The notes under the pieces: generated by a model
The model's input: the letters and a program-made list of their open reading frames with translations, nothing else
The model's database searches: none
What the model was told of the DNA's origin: nothing
In this document: one piece after another, positions 17,883 through 25,617 of the stretch
Layout: each line of letters opens with the position of its first letter
How positions within the stretch are numbered: position 1 is the stretch's first letter
Program-made: the position numbers and the translations under genes
Assembly: GCF_039503195.1 (NCBI RefSeq)
Contig: NZ_JBCJKP010000001.1
Coordinates: forward strand, 1,178,001 to 1,242,000
Direction of reading: 5' to 3'
From: Streptomyces mirabilis
GTDB taxonomy: Bacteria; Actinomycetota; Actinomycetes; Streptomycetales; Streptomycetaceae
Length of the DNA stretch: 64,000 nucleotides

Positions 17883-18166
17883 CCGTCCGCGTCGACGCGG
17901 ACGAGGCGGTTGTAGAGGGCGCCGAGGTATTCGTACGCGGAAAGGGCGCTGGCCGGATCCAGCGTCTCGGCCTCGGAGGCGGGCGGCCGGGCGACGCGGA
18001 GGGTGCCGCCGCGGTCGGGGGCGCCCTTCTTCGCCGCCGCGGGCAGCACGGGTGCGGCAGCGGCACCCGTACAGCCGGTGAGCAGCCAGGACGCACCGAG
18101 TGCCGCGGTGCTCGCGGCTCCCGCGGCGAGGAGCGATCGCCGTCCCGGGTGGTGGATGTCGGACAT
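17883..18166 (-). pseudogene. peptide ABC transporter substrate-binding lipoprotein, N-terminal fragment
   Basis: About 95 residues remain. The signal peptide has RRSLLAAGAASTAALGASWL with the lipobox LTGC, then GGTLRVARPPASEAETLDPA and ALYNRLVRVDADG, the start of an SBP_bac_5-type protein. The gene reads leftward and is cut where ISL3-associated DNA begins. The DppF-type ATPase fragment at 3.7-4.1 kb reads the same way, so both are probably ends of one operon. An inverted repeat lies just upstream. Confidence 0.8.
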
Positions 18167-18189
18167 GGACCGACCGTCCTTCTCGCTAT

Positions 18190-18205
18190 TCGTTCAACCG
18201 AACGA
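18190..18205. promoter_or_regulatory. inverted repeat upstream of the binding-protein gene
   Basis: TCGTTC-AACC-GAACGA is a perfect 6-bp inverted repeat 24 bp upstream of the binding-protein ATG. Its size suits a TetR-type operator, and a TetR gene from the same ancestral operon survives at 2.7-3.35 kb. Confidence 0.4.
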
Positions 18206-18368
18206 TTGAGTGAAGGGCGTGAACGATAACGAGGAGATGGTTCCGCGCCAACCCGTGGAACCCGGAAATCAACCTCGGAAACCCACTCGTTACGGGGTGG
18301 GTGAGCATGTCGAACCCACAGACTCGGCCGATCGGGGGCGGTGGACGAGGCCACCTCGGCACCGCACA

Positions 18369-18418
18369 GCGGTCGGCCCGTTGCTCCTCGCCGGGAGGAG
18401 GAGCAACGGGCCGACCGC
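18369..18418. terminator. strong 21-bp stem terminator after the VOC gene
   Basis: Perfectly complementary 21-bp arms at 18369-18389 and 18398-18418 flank an 8-nt loop. It lies 17 bp past the stop of the leftward VOC gene. There is no T-tract, as is common for GC-rich actinobacterial terminators. It may also stop readthrough from the left. Confidence 0.8.
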
Positions 18419-18435
18419 ATGGTGCCGTGGGTGCG

Positions 18436-18918
18436 TTACTCGCCCGCGTACGCCTTCTCCAGCGCCGCGATGTCCAGCTTGGACATCTTGTACATCGCCT
18501 GGGCCGTCCGGGCCGCCTTCTCCGTGTTCGGGTCGCTGATCAGGTCGATGAGCCTGCTCGGGACGACCTGCCAGGACAGGCCGTACTTGTCCTTGATCCA
18601 ACCGCAGGGGCCCTCCTCGCCGCCGTCCTCGACGAACTTGTTCCAGTAGTGGTCCACCTCCTCCTGGTCGTCGCAGTGGATCTGGAACGAGATGGCCTCG
18701 TCGAACGTGAACTGCGGGCCGCCGTTCAGTGCGACGAACTTCTGTCCGTTGGCCACGAAGTCGACGGCCATCACGGAACCGGCGGTGCCGTGCTCCGACT
18801 CGGAGAAGCGGGCGATCCTGCCGAGCCGGGAGTTCTTGAAGATCGAGACGTAGTAGTGCGCGGCCTCCTCGGCCTGACCGTCGAACCACAGACACGTGGT
18901 GAATCCGTCGGCGGACAT
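18436..18918 (-). CDS. VOC-superfamily protein (3-demethylubiquinone 3-methyltransferase-like fold)
   Basis: The 160-residue protein belongs to the PhnB/YjdN-like branch of the vicinal oxygen chelate fold: CLWFDGQAEEAAHYYVSIFK, then FVALNGGPQFTFDEAISFQI and DKYGLSWQVVPSRLIDL. Despite the family name it is unlikely to be a methyltransferase; the function is unknown. GGAGG before the ATG fixes the start, although the frame is open far upstream. Confidence 0.88.
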   Translation of the reverse strand: MSADGFTTCLWFDGQAEEAAHYYVSIFKNSRLGRIARFSESEHGTAGSVMAVDFVANGQKFVALNGGPQFTFDEAISFQIHCDDQEEVDHYWNKFVEDGGEEGPCGWIKDKYGLSWQVVPSRLIDLISDPNTEKAARTAQAMYKMSKLDIAALEKAYAGE

Positions 18919-19077
18919 ACGTACCTCCTGCGGCGGGAAAGGTTTCGTCACCTCTGTCGACCGATCGTCGTCCCAAAACTCATCGGCGTCGCGCGGGATC
19001 CTTTCGCCGGGAGGGACGGCTGCGGCCGATCGCGTCGTTCGCCGCGCCCTCCAAGGGGCGCTATAGCATGCGCGGAC

Positions 19078-20301
19078 ATGACTTCCTCCGCTGATTCCTC
19101 CAGCCCCTCCGCCTCGGACAGCGCGCGCATCGAGCCGTTCCGTATCGGCTTCCCGCAGAGCGACCTCGACGACCTGCGCCGACGGCTCGATCGCACCCGC
19201 TGGCCCGACGAACTGCCCGGGGTCGGCTGGGCCTACGGCGTCCCGCGGGAGTACCTGCGCGAACTCGTGCGGTACTGGCGGCACGACTACGACTGGCAGG
19301 CGGCGCAGGCGCGGTTGAACGCATGGCCGCAGTTCACGACGGAGATCGACGGCGCGCGGATCCACTTCGCGCACATCCGTTCCCCGGAACCGGACGCGAC
19401 CCCGCTGGTCATCACGCACGGCTGGCCCGGCTCGATCGTCGAATTCACCGACGTCGTCGGCCCGTTGACCGATCCGCGCGCGCACGGCGGCGATCCGGCC
19501 GACGCGTTCCATCTCGTCGTACCGAGCATTCCAGGGTTCGGGCTGTCCGGGCCCACCCGGGACACCGGCTGGGAGTTCCAACGGGTGGCCGCCGCCTTCG
19601 CCGAGCTCATGACACGGCTCGGCTACGAGCGGTTCGGCGCCCAGGGCGGCGACTGGGGCGGGGCCATCTCCCGGGAGCTGGGCCGGGCGTACCCCGAGCG
19701 GCTCGTGGGTGTCCACCTGAACCTGCTGCCCGGATCGTCCGCGGTCGCCGAGCCGACTCCCGGGGAACTGGCCGCGCTGAGCCCCGAGGAACGCGAGCGC
19801 GCGCTGCTGTCGTGGCGGCGGGGCGTGGAATGGCGCCGCGAGGAGGCCGGGTACGCCGAGCTCCAGGGCACCCGGCCACAGACCCTGGCCTACGCGCTGA
19901 CGGACTCCCCCGTCGGTCAACTCGCCTGGATCGCCGAGAAGTTCAGGGCGTGGACGGATGCGAAGGACCGCCCCGAGGAAGCCGTCGACCGGGACCTGAT
20001 GCTGACCAACGTGATGCTGTACTGGCTGACCGCCACGGCGGGGTCCTCGGCCCGCATCTACTACGAGCGGGCGCACGCGGACTACTGGGGCACCGCGCCC
20101 GAGCCGTCGACGGCGCCGACCGCGCTGGCCGTCTTCCCGCACGAGCCCCTCGTACCGCTGCGGCACATCGCGGAGCGTACGAACAACATCGTGCGGTGGA
20201 CGGAATTCGACCGGGGCGGACACTTCGCCGCGGCGGAGGAGCCCGAGCTGCTGGTCGAGGATGTGCGGTCCTTCTTCCGGGACCTGCGCGCCGACGCCTG
20301 A
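19078..20301 (+). CDS. epoxide hydrolase (EHN domain, alpha/beta fold)
   Basis: The 407-residue protein has the EHN domain (LRRRLDRTRWPDELPG, VRYWRHDYDWQAAQ), the oxyanion motif VITHGWPGSIVEFTD, the nucleophile in GAQGGDWGG and the catalytic His in RGGHFAAAEEPE. It is a paralogue of the protein encoded at 12.2 kb, with a canonical Trp after the nucleophile Asp where that one has Leu. The ATG is chosen at the first family residues because the long upstream frame is not coding. A terminator hairpin follows. Confidence 0.9.
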   Translation: MTSSADSSSPSASDSARIEPFRIGFPQSDLDDLRRRLDRTRWPDELPGVGWAYGVPREYLRELVRYWRHDYDWQAAQARLNAWPQFTTEIDGARIHFAHIRSPEPDATPLVITHGWPGSIVEFTDVVGPLTDPRAHGGDPADAFHLVVPSIPGFGLSGPTRDTGWEFQRVAAAFAELMTRLGYERFGAQGGDWGGAISRELGRAYPERLVGVHLNLLPGSSAVAEPTPGELAALSPEERERALLSWRRGVEWRREEAGYAELQGTRPQTLAYALTDSPVGQLAWIAEKFRAWTDAKDRPEEAVDRDLMLTNVMLYWLTATAGSSARIYYERAHADYWGTAPEPSTAPTALAVFPHEPLVPLRHIAERTNNIVRWTEFDRGGHFAAAEEPELLVEDVRSFFRDLRADA

Positions 20302-20320
20302 GGCACGGGTCGGACACCTG

Positions 20321-20343
20321 GGCCCCGGTCCTCCGCCGGGGCC
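20321..20343. terminator. hairpin after epoxide hydrolase gene
   Basis: GGCCCCGG at 20321-20328 and CCGGGGCC at 20336-20343 form an 8-bp GC stem with a 7-nt loop, 19 bp after the stop codon. Confidence 0.65.
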
Positions 20344-20486
20344 GTCGGTGGCGTCGGTGACGGCAACCCCGTATCCCCTCTGCCCGTGGCGAATCTGCTG
20401 CGGGCCGAGAAAGCTGATCCGCAAGGGCCTTCGGTCCGAGAGTGGGGATCGCGGCGACGACAGCCGCGCCACCACGAGGAGGACCG

Positions 20487-21140
20487 ATGACTCCACTCAT
20501 CACCGGCCGGTACCCGGCCCACGCACCGCGCGCCGAGGACGGCGACACCCCCGCGACCCGCTTCGACGACCATCTGGCCGCCCAACTGCTCGCGCAGCGG
20601 ATCGTCCTGCTCGGCACCCAGGTCGACGAGGTGTCCGCGAACCGGGTCTGCGCCCAACTGCTCGTACTGTCGGCGGAGGACCCGCGCACCGACATCAGCC
20701 TGTACATCAACAGCCCGGGCGGATCGGTGACCGCGGGGCTCGCGATCTACGACACCATGCGGCTGATCCCCAACGACGTCTCGACCCTCGCCATGGGATT
20801 CGCCGCGAGCATGGGGCAGTTCCTGCTCAGCGTCGGCACCCACGGCAAGCGGTACGCGCTGCCCAACGCGCGGATCATGATGCACCAGCCCTCGGCGGGC
20901 ATCGGCGGCACCACCGCCGACATCGAGATCCAGGCGCAGAACCTGGAGTTCACGAAGCAGGCCATCGAGCGGATCACCGCGGAGCACACCGGCCAGAGCC
21001 AGGAGACGATCTCCCGGGACGGCGACCGCGACCGCTGGTTCACGGCCGAACAGGCCAAGGAGTACGGCATGGTGGACCGGGTCGTGGAGTCGCTCGACGA
21101 CGTCCGCCCGGCCGCGTCACGGCGACGGATGGGGCTCTGA
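20487..21140 (+). CDS. clpP3: ATP-dependent Clp protease proteolytic subunit ClpP3
   Basis: The 217-residue serine peptidase subunit carries the full catalytic set: Ser108 in [10 protein letters not shown], His133 in IMMHQPSAG and the Asp of SRDGDRDRW. It would form the ClpP barrel with Clp ATPases for protein turnover in the cytoplasm. GAGGAGG precedes the ATG. It is followed after one base by a second clpP and then by a convergent popR-like gene, the arrangement described for the Streptomyces clpP3-clpP4 operon. The symbol is given from this synteny. Confidence 0.88.
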   Translation: MTPLITGRYPAHAPRAEDGDTPATRFDDHLAAQLLAQRIVLLGTQVDEVSANRVCAQLLVLSAEDPRTDISLYINSPGGSVTAGLAIYDTMRLIPNDVSTLAMGFAASMGQFLLSVGTHGKRYALPNARIMMHQPSAGIGGTTADIEIQAQNLEFTKQAIERITAEHTGQSQETISRDGDRDRWFTAEQAKEYGMVDRVVESLDDVRPAASRRRMGL

Positions 21141-21141
21141 C

Positions 21142-21744
21142 ATGGGTACGTACACGATTCCGAACGTCGTCGAGCGGACCCCGCAGGGCGAGCGGTCCTA
21201 CGACGTCTTCAGCCGGCTGCTGTCCGAGCGGATCATCTTTCTCGGCACCGAGATCGACGACGGGGTCGCCAACGTCGTCATCGCGCAACTCCTCCATCTG
21301 GAGTCGTCGAACCCGGAGAGCGAGATCGCGATCTACATCAACTCGCCCGGTGGGTCGTTCACCTCGCTCATGGCGATCTACGACACGATGACGTTCGTAC
21401 AGGCGCCGATCTCGACGTTCTGCGTCGGCCAGGCGGCCTCCACGGCGGCGGTGCTGCTGGCCGGCGGCGATCCCGGACGGCGGTTCGTCCTGGAGCACGC
21501 GCGTGTGCTGCTCGGCCAGCCCGCGAGCGGCGGCCGGCAGGGGACGGTGTCCGACCTCGCCCTCCAGGCCAAGGAGATGCTCCGTATCCGCGCCCAGGTC
21601 GAGGAGGTCCTCTCCCGGCACACACACCACGACGTGCCGACCCTGCGCGCGGACATGGACCGCGACAAGGTGTTCACCGCACAGGAGGCCGTGGCGTACG
21701 GACTCGCGGACGAGGTCCTGAGCCGACGGCTCGCGACGGTCTGA
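21142..21744 (+). CDS. clpP4: ClpP-family subunit ClpP4 lacking the catalytic histidine
   Basis: This 200-residue ClpP homologue has the nucleophile Ser100 in [13 protein letters not shown] and the Asp region ADMDRDKVF. Where the partner subunit has MMHQPSAG it has LLGQPASG, so the catalytic His is replaced by Gly125. It is therefore expected to be inactive alone or structural in a mixed ClpP3-ClpP4 complex (inference). It starts one base after clpP3 stops, so translation is tightly linked. A hairpin follows at 21758-21800. Confidence 0.87.
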   Translation: MGTYTIPNVVERTPQGERSYDVFSRLLSERIIFLGTEIDDGVANVVIAQLLHLESSNPESEIAIYINSPGGSFTSLMAIYDTMTFVQAPISTFCVGQAASTAAVLLAGGDPGRRFVLEHARVLLGQPASGGRQGTVSDLALQAKEMLRIRAQVEEVLSRHTHHDVPTLRADMDRDKVFTAQEAVAYGLADEVLSRRLATV

Positions 21745-21757
21745 GACCGGACCACCG

Positions 21758-21800
21758 CCAGGGCCCGCGTCTGCGGCGACGTCCGCCGGGCAGGCCCTGG
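21758..21800. terminator. inverted repeat between convergent clpP4 and popR
   Basis: CCAGGGCC at 21758-21765 pairs with GGCCCTGG at 21793-21800 around a GC-rich loop that contains a smaller inner stem. It lies between two convergent genes and could terminate both. Confidence 0.55.
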
Positions 21801-21813
21801 CCGGTCGTTCCGG

Positions 21814-22287
21814 TCAGGCGGCGAGGCACATGCCGTCGTGGTGCGAGGCCGACGGGGTGCGATGGCGGGCGGGCCGCACCTGGGCGAGGCGGGTGAGTTC
21901 GCCCTGGGCCAGCGAGAGCAGATCGGTGAGTCCGAGGCCCAGGGCGCGCGCGGCGGCCGCGAGGACTTCGGACGAGGCCTCCTTGCGGCCGCGCTCCAGC
22001 TCCGAGAGATAGGGCATCGAGATCCGGGCCGCGTCGGCCACGTCCTTGAGCGTCCGCTCCTGCGCGAGCCGCTCGCGCCGCAGGACGTCACCCACCAGGT
22101 CGCGCCACAGCGGCTCCCTGCTCCTGGGCGCCGGTGGCGTCTGCCGGGGCGCGAGGACCGGGCGGGGCCGCTGGGGCGCGTCGGCCACGGGACGGGTGGG
22201 ACGGGCCGCCGGGCCGGTGACCGGAGCGGGTGCGGTCGCCGGGCGGAGGAAAATGACGCGGGCTTCGTTCGGCGCTTGGTTGCTCAC
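21814..22287 (-). CDS. popR: PopR-like XRE-family regulator of clpP3-clpP4
   Basis: The 157-residue protein has a Pro/Arg-rich N-terminus and a ClgR-like helix-turn-helix (TLKDVADAARISMPYLSELE, RGRKEASSEVLAAAARALGL). It ends in CLAA. In S. lividans, PopR activates clpP3-clpP4 and is itself degraded by ClpP1-ClpP2 through C-terminal alanines, and this protein's tail fits that model. The start is a GTG with GGGG close upstream and is less certain than the rest. It is convergent with clpP4. Confidence 0.8.
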   Translation of the reverse strand: MSNQAPNEARVIFLRPATAPAPVTGPAARPTRPVADAPQRPRPVLAPRQTPPAPRSREPLWRDLVGDVLRRERLAQERTLKDVADAARISMPYLSELERGRKEASSEVLAAAARALGLGLTDLLSLAQGELTRLAQVRPARHRTPSASHHDGMCLAA

Positions 22288-22374
22288 CCCTTCAGCCTAG
22301 AAGCCCCGACCCGCCAGGAAAGGGCTCGGCTCGGCATTCCGCTCTCGGGGGAATCGAGGCGCGTCACCCGCCCG

Positions 22375-22971
22375 TCACTGCCCGACCCGCCCGTCGATCC
22401 GCTCGCGCAGGAAGTCCGCGTGGCCGTTGTGCCGGGCGTACTCCTCGATCAGGTGCACCAGCACCTCCCGGAGCGCGATCGGTTCGTCGTCGTGGGTGCC
22501 GGTGATGTCGAGGTCGCGGGCCTCGTCCACGAACCGCTCGGCGAAGGCCACCTCGGAGCGCCAGGTGTCCCAGGCATCCGCCACCACCTCGGGGTCGGGC
22601 ACCGCGCCGTTGAAGTCGCCGTTCGGGTCGCCGTCCGAACGGTAGTGCCGCGGCGCGTCCTGGCCGGCCAGCACCCCGCGGAACCAGGCCTGTTCGACCC
22701 CCGCCAGATGACGCACCAGCCCGAGCAGCGACATGTTCGAGGGCTCGACGGAACGCCGGGCCATCGCCTCGGCGTCCAGACCCGCGCACTTCATCTCCAA
22801 CGTCAACCGCTGGTCGCGCAGATACCCGACGAGCGTGTCCCGCTCCCCCACGAACCCCCCGTCGGAGCGCGGATCGTCGTCCGGGTGCACGAACATGTCC
22901 CACCACCCGAATCTCCGCTCGGGCGGGGTGTTCCCGGACTGGGGATGCTGGGGAAGTGTGGTGTCGGCCAT
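22375..22971 (-). CDS. DinB/DUF664 family protein
   Basis: The roughly 198-residue four-helix-bundle protein has the DUF664 signature GLVRHLAGVEQAWF and the C-terminal LVHLIEEYARHNGHADFLRE with metal-ligand histidines. Actinobacterial members include thiol-S-transferases using mycothiol; the substrate here is unknown. The in-frame ATG four codons upstream (22983) is an alternative start. Confidence 0.82.
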   Translation of the reverse strand: MADTTLPQHPQSGNTPPERRFGWWDMFVHPDDDPRSDGGFVGERDTLVGYLRDQRLTLEMKCAGLDAEAMARRSVEPSNMSLLGLVRHLAGVEQAWFRGVLAGQDAPRHYRSDGDPNGDFNGAVPDPEVVADAWDTWRSEVAFAERFVDEARDLDITGTHDDEPIALREVLVHLIEEYARHNGHADFLRERIDGRVGQ

Positions 22972-23170
22972 GCCTCTGAGCATCGGCGCCCCGGCCGCGA
23001 TCCGCCATCGGTTTTCCGCCGCCCCGAGACGGCCTCACGTCGTCCGCCGTGCCCGGGCGTCGGGGCGAGGCCCCGCCCGCGTGGATCGGGAGGAACCGGG
23101 TAACCGGGGTCAGGAACGATCACCGGTCGCGACCGACCGGTCGGCCCACCCACCCCTCCGGAGGACTCCC

Positions 23171-23398
23171 GTGCTGATGGCCCACCCCGCGGTACTGCGC
23201 AACCTCGTCGAGCAGTACGTCACCCTGCGCACGCTGCACGCCGAGGACGGCGGTACGGAGGTCCGGCGGCGCATGGACGACGTGGCCTACACGCTGTGCG
23301 TCTCGACCGGTACGAGGGATGTGGACGCGGCGCTCGTCGCGGCCCGCCACCGGCTGCCCGGAGCCCGCACGATGGACGACTCCGTCCTCGCCACCTGA
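23171..23398 (+). CDS. DUF5133 family protein
   Basis: This 75-residue protein begins MLMAHPAVLRNLVEQYVTLR, the typical start of the Streptomyces DUF5133 family, and contains EVRRRMDDVAYTLCVSTGT. GGAGG sits seven bases before a GTG start. The function is unknown; it lies just upstream of the sigma-factor remnant on the same strand. Confidence 0.8.
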   Translation: MLMAHPAVLRNLVEQYVTLRTLHAEDGGTEVRRRMDDVAYTLCVSTGTRDVDAALVAARHRLPGARTMDDSVLAT

Positions 23399-23489
23399 CC
23401 CGAGGGGGCGCACCTGCTGCCCAGAGATCGCAAACCTGTCGCTCACGGAACGGACGCTTGCCGCCCGTATCCGGGGTAGGCGCCGAAGC

Positions 23490-24052
23490 ACGAAGCCGGA
23501 CTGGGCGGACACCGAGTTCCCGCGGATCGTGGCTCCGCGTGACGCGCGGGAGTTGTCCCGGATCGAGATGTACGTCCCACGGGCGGGCCGTCTGGGCCGT
23601 GACGACCAGCCCTCTCATCCCCGCCTCCGACGCCGCCCGCGCTTCGCGGCGGGATGCATCCGTCATCGCGGGCGACGATCCGCGGGACATCCCCCATGTC
23701 GGGATGATCGGTCCGATCAAGGCGATCGACCGGTTCGAGCTCTCCCGCGAGGTCGAGTTCACCTCCTTCGCACTTTCGTACATCGTCGGCGAGATCAAGC
23801 GCCTCTTCCGGTGCACCACGTGGGCCGTGCACGTGCCGTGCATACTCCAGGAGTTGCGCGTGGAGCTTTCCAAGGCCCGGGAGGAACTCGCCGGCCGACT
23901 GAACCGCGAACCGAGCATCGCCGAACTGGCCACGCTGATGGGCCTCTCCGAGGACGAGGTCGTCGAGGCTCGGATCGCCGTCAACGGCTACAACTCCTCC
24001 TCGCTGGACGCCGCGCTCACCTCGAACGGCGGCCAGGACGGCGAGGCGGTCC
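23490..24052 (+). pseudogene. SigB/SigF-type sigma factor, internally deleted and 3'-truncated
   Basis: Region 2 is clear (GMIGPIKAIDRFELSREVEF, SYIVGEIKRLFRCTTWAVHV) and region 3 follows (LAGRLNREPSIAELATLMGL, NSSSLDAALTSNGGQDGEA). An N-terminal piece (DTEFPRIVAPRDARELSR) lies in a different frame at about 23508, so DNA between them is lost or shifted. Region 4 is removed where IS200/IS605 sequence begins at about 24050. The gene cannot make a working sigma factor. Anti-sigma and STAS genes occur 7 kb downstream. Confidence 0.8.
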
Positions 24053-24348
24053 CCAGAAATTGTCGCCCCATAGGCAGCGGCGAATGTGGTCGGGCAATTC
24101 CTGACGCAAGCGGCGCGCGGAGACGCCCTTGAGCGAGCCCACCAGCCGGGACAGAGCGATCTTGGGCGGGTAGTGGACCAGCAGGTGCACATGGTCCTTC
24201 CCGCCCTTGAACTCGTGCAGCTCAGCGCCGAAATCCACGTACACGTCCCGCATGATCTCCTCGCAGCGGGTACCAAGTGCGCGTGCAGGGACCAGACGAC
24301 GCTGCGGCCCCTGCCTATATCGGGGTTTGATTCCCATCTCGGTGACAC
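24048..24348 (-). pseudogene. IS200/IS605 TnpA (Y1 HUH transposase), broken
   Basis: The HUH histidines are present in KDHVHLLVHYPPKIALSRLV, followed by SLKGVSARRLRQELPDHIRR. The N-terminal part (GRSVVWSLHAHLV) is in another frame, and about 15 residues between it and RCEEIMRDVYVDFGAELHEF are missing. The C-terminal helix with the catalytic tyrosine and the element's left end are lost at the sigma-factor junction. Without TnpA the element cannot move by itself. Confidence 0.78.
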
Positions 24349-24377
24349 AGATCAATCCTCATCGATAACCTGAGGAA

Positions 24378-25617
24378 GTGAAGCTGGTGGTGCAGGTGAA
24401 GCTGCTGCCGACGCCTGTGCAGGGGGGCGGCACTTGAGGCGACCCTGCGCGCGTGCAACGAGGCCGCCACCCGGGTGAGCGAGACCGCCTTCGAGCGCGG
24501 GGAGTTCAAGAACTTCATCCTGCGCAAGCAGGTCTACGGCGAGGTCAAATCCCGCTGGGGCCTGGGCGCGCAAGCCGCCCAGCACGTCATCAAGAAGACG
24601 TGTGACGCGTACGCCACACTGAAGGCGAACCTGAAAGCCGGAAATCTGGGCCGCTCCGGCTCGCCCCGATACCGCCGGGCCGCCGAGAAGCCGATCGTCT
24701 TCCGTCCCCAGGGCGCGCAGCCCTACGACGACCGCATGCTGTCCTGGCAGATCCCGGACCGGACCGTGTCGGTCTGGACCGTGGCGGGCCGGGTCAAGGA
24801 CGTGGCGTTCACCGCCTCACCCGAGCGGCTGGCCACCCTGGCCCTGTACCGCAAAGGCGAGTCCGACCTGCTGCAGCGGGACGGCATGTGGTTCTTGAAC
24901 GCCACCTGCGCGGTCCCCGAAGCCCCCCTCAACACCGATCCGGTGGACTTCCTCGGCGTCGACCTGGGGATCGTGAACATCGCCACCACCTCGGACGGCG
25001 AGATCATGGCCGGACGCGAGCTGAACCGCATCCGGGTCCGCGAGCGCGGCCTGCGGGCCAAGCTGCAGAAGAAGAACACCCCGTCCGCCAAACGGCGCCT
25101 GAAGAAACGGCGGCGCAAGGAGGCGCGGCGGGCACGGGACATCAACCACAAGATCGCAAAGCATGTGGTGGTCGAGGCAGAACGCACCGGTCGCGGAATC
25201 GCCCTGGAAGACCTGACAGGGATCCGCGAACGGGTACGGCTTCGCAAGCCCCAACGGGCCACCCACTCCTCCTGGGCCTTCGCCCAGCTGGGGGCATTCG
25301 TCGCATACAAAGCCCGCAAGGCCGGAGTGCTGGTGGTGCACGTCGATCCGGCGTACACCTCCCGCACCTGCGCCGAATGCGGGCACATCGACAGGGCGAA
25401 CCGGGTGAGTCAAGCCTGGTTCGCATGCCGGAACTGCGGATTCGTTGATCACGCAGACCGGAACGGCTCCCGCAACATCCGCGCCCGCGCGTGGGAGTTG
25501 TGGCGACGCGAGGCCCCGTCAACGGCCCCCGCCCCACCCCAGAAACCCGGGAGTGGGGCTGGACGCAAACGCAGCATCACACCCAGTGATGCCCGTTGTG
25601 CAAGCCGGTCGCTCTAG
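24378..25617 (+). mobile_element. tnpB: IS605-type tnpB (RNA-guided nuclease family), one frameshift near the start
   Basis: GTG with TGAGGA upstream starts KLVVQVKLLPTPVQ, then one extra G in a G-run at about 24423 shifts the frame; the rest reads from 24475 for 380 residues. The RuvC-like catalytic acids remain: FLGVDLGIVN, GIALEDLTG and VDHADRNGSRNI. The zinc ribbon CAECGH...CRNCG is intact. A right-end hairpin GCATCAC-loop-GTGATGC lies at 25574-25592 inside the frame. TnpB proteins are guided by an RNA made from the element's right end. The stop overlaps the convergent kinase-like gene by 4 bp. Confidence 0.85.
25574..25592 (+). ncRNA. hairpin at the IS605 right end, possible omega/reRNA part
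   Basis: Arms GCATCAC and GTGATGC with a 5-nt loop form the typical subterminal hairpin of IS200/IS605 right ends. In characterised elements the guide RNA spans this end and extends into flanking DNA. Only the hairpin is seen directly; the RNA is inferred. Confidence 0.4.

Noticed and set aside
18301..20301. A 666-codon forward frame beginning far upstream of the epoxide hydrolase
   Set aside because: The first 259 codons are antisense to the VOC gene; family similarity begins only at 19078.
20387..20486. Possible PopR/ClgR operator upstream of clpP3
   Set aside because: Words such as TGGCGAAT and ATCCGCAA are present, but I could not align them to a clear palindrome.
24475..25617. Possibility that tnpB is fully intact from a GTG at 24475
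   Set aside because: That start would drop the conserved first 30 residues (KLVVQVKLLPTPVQ...), which are still readable in the other frame just upstream.
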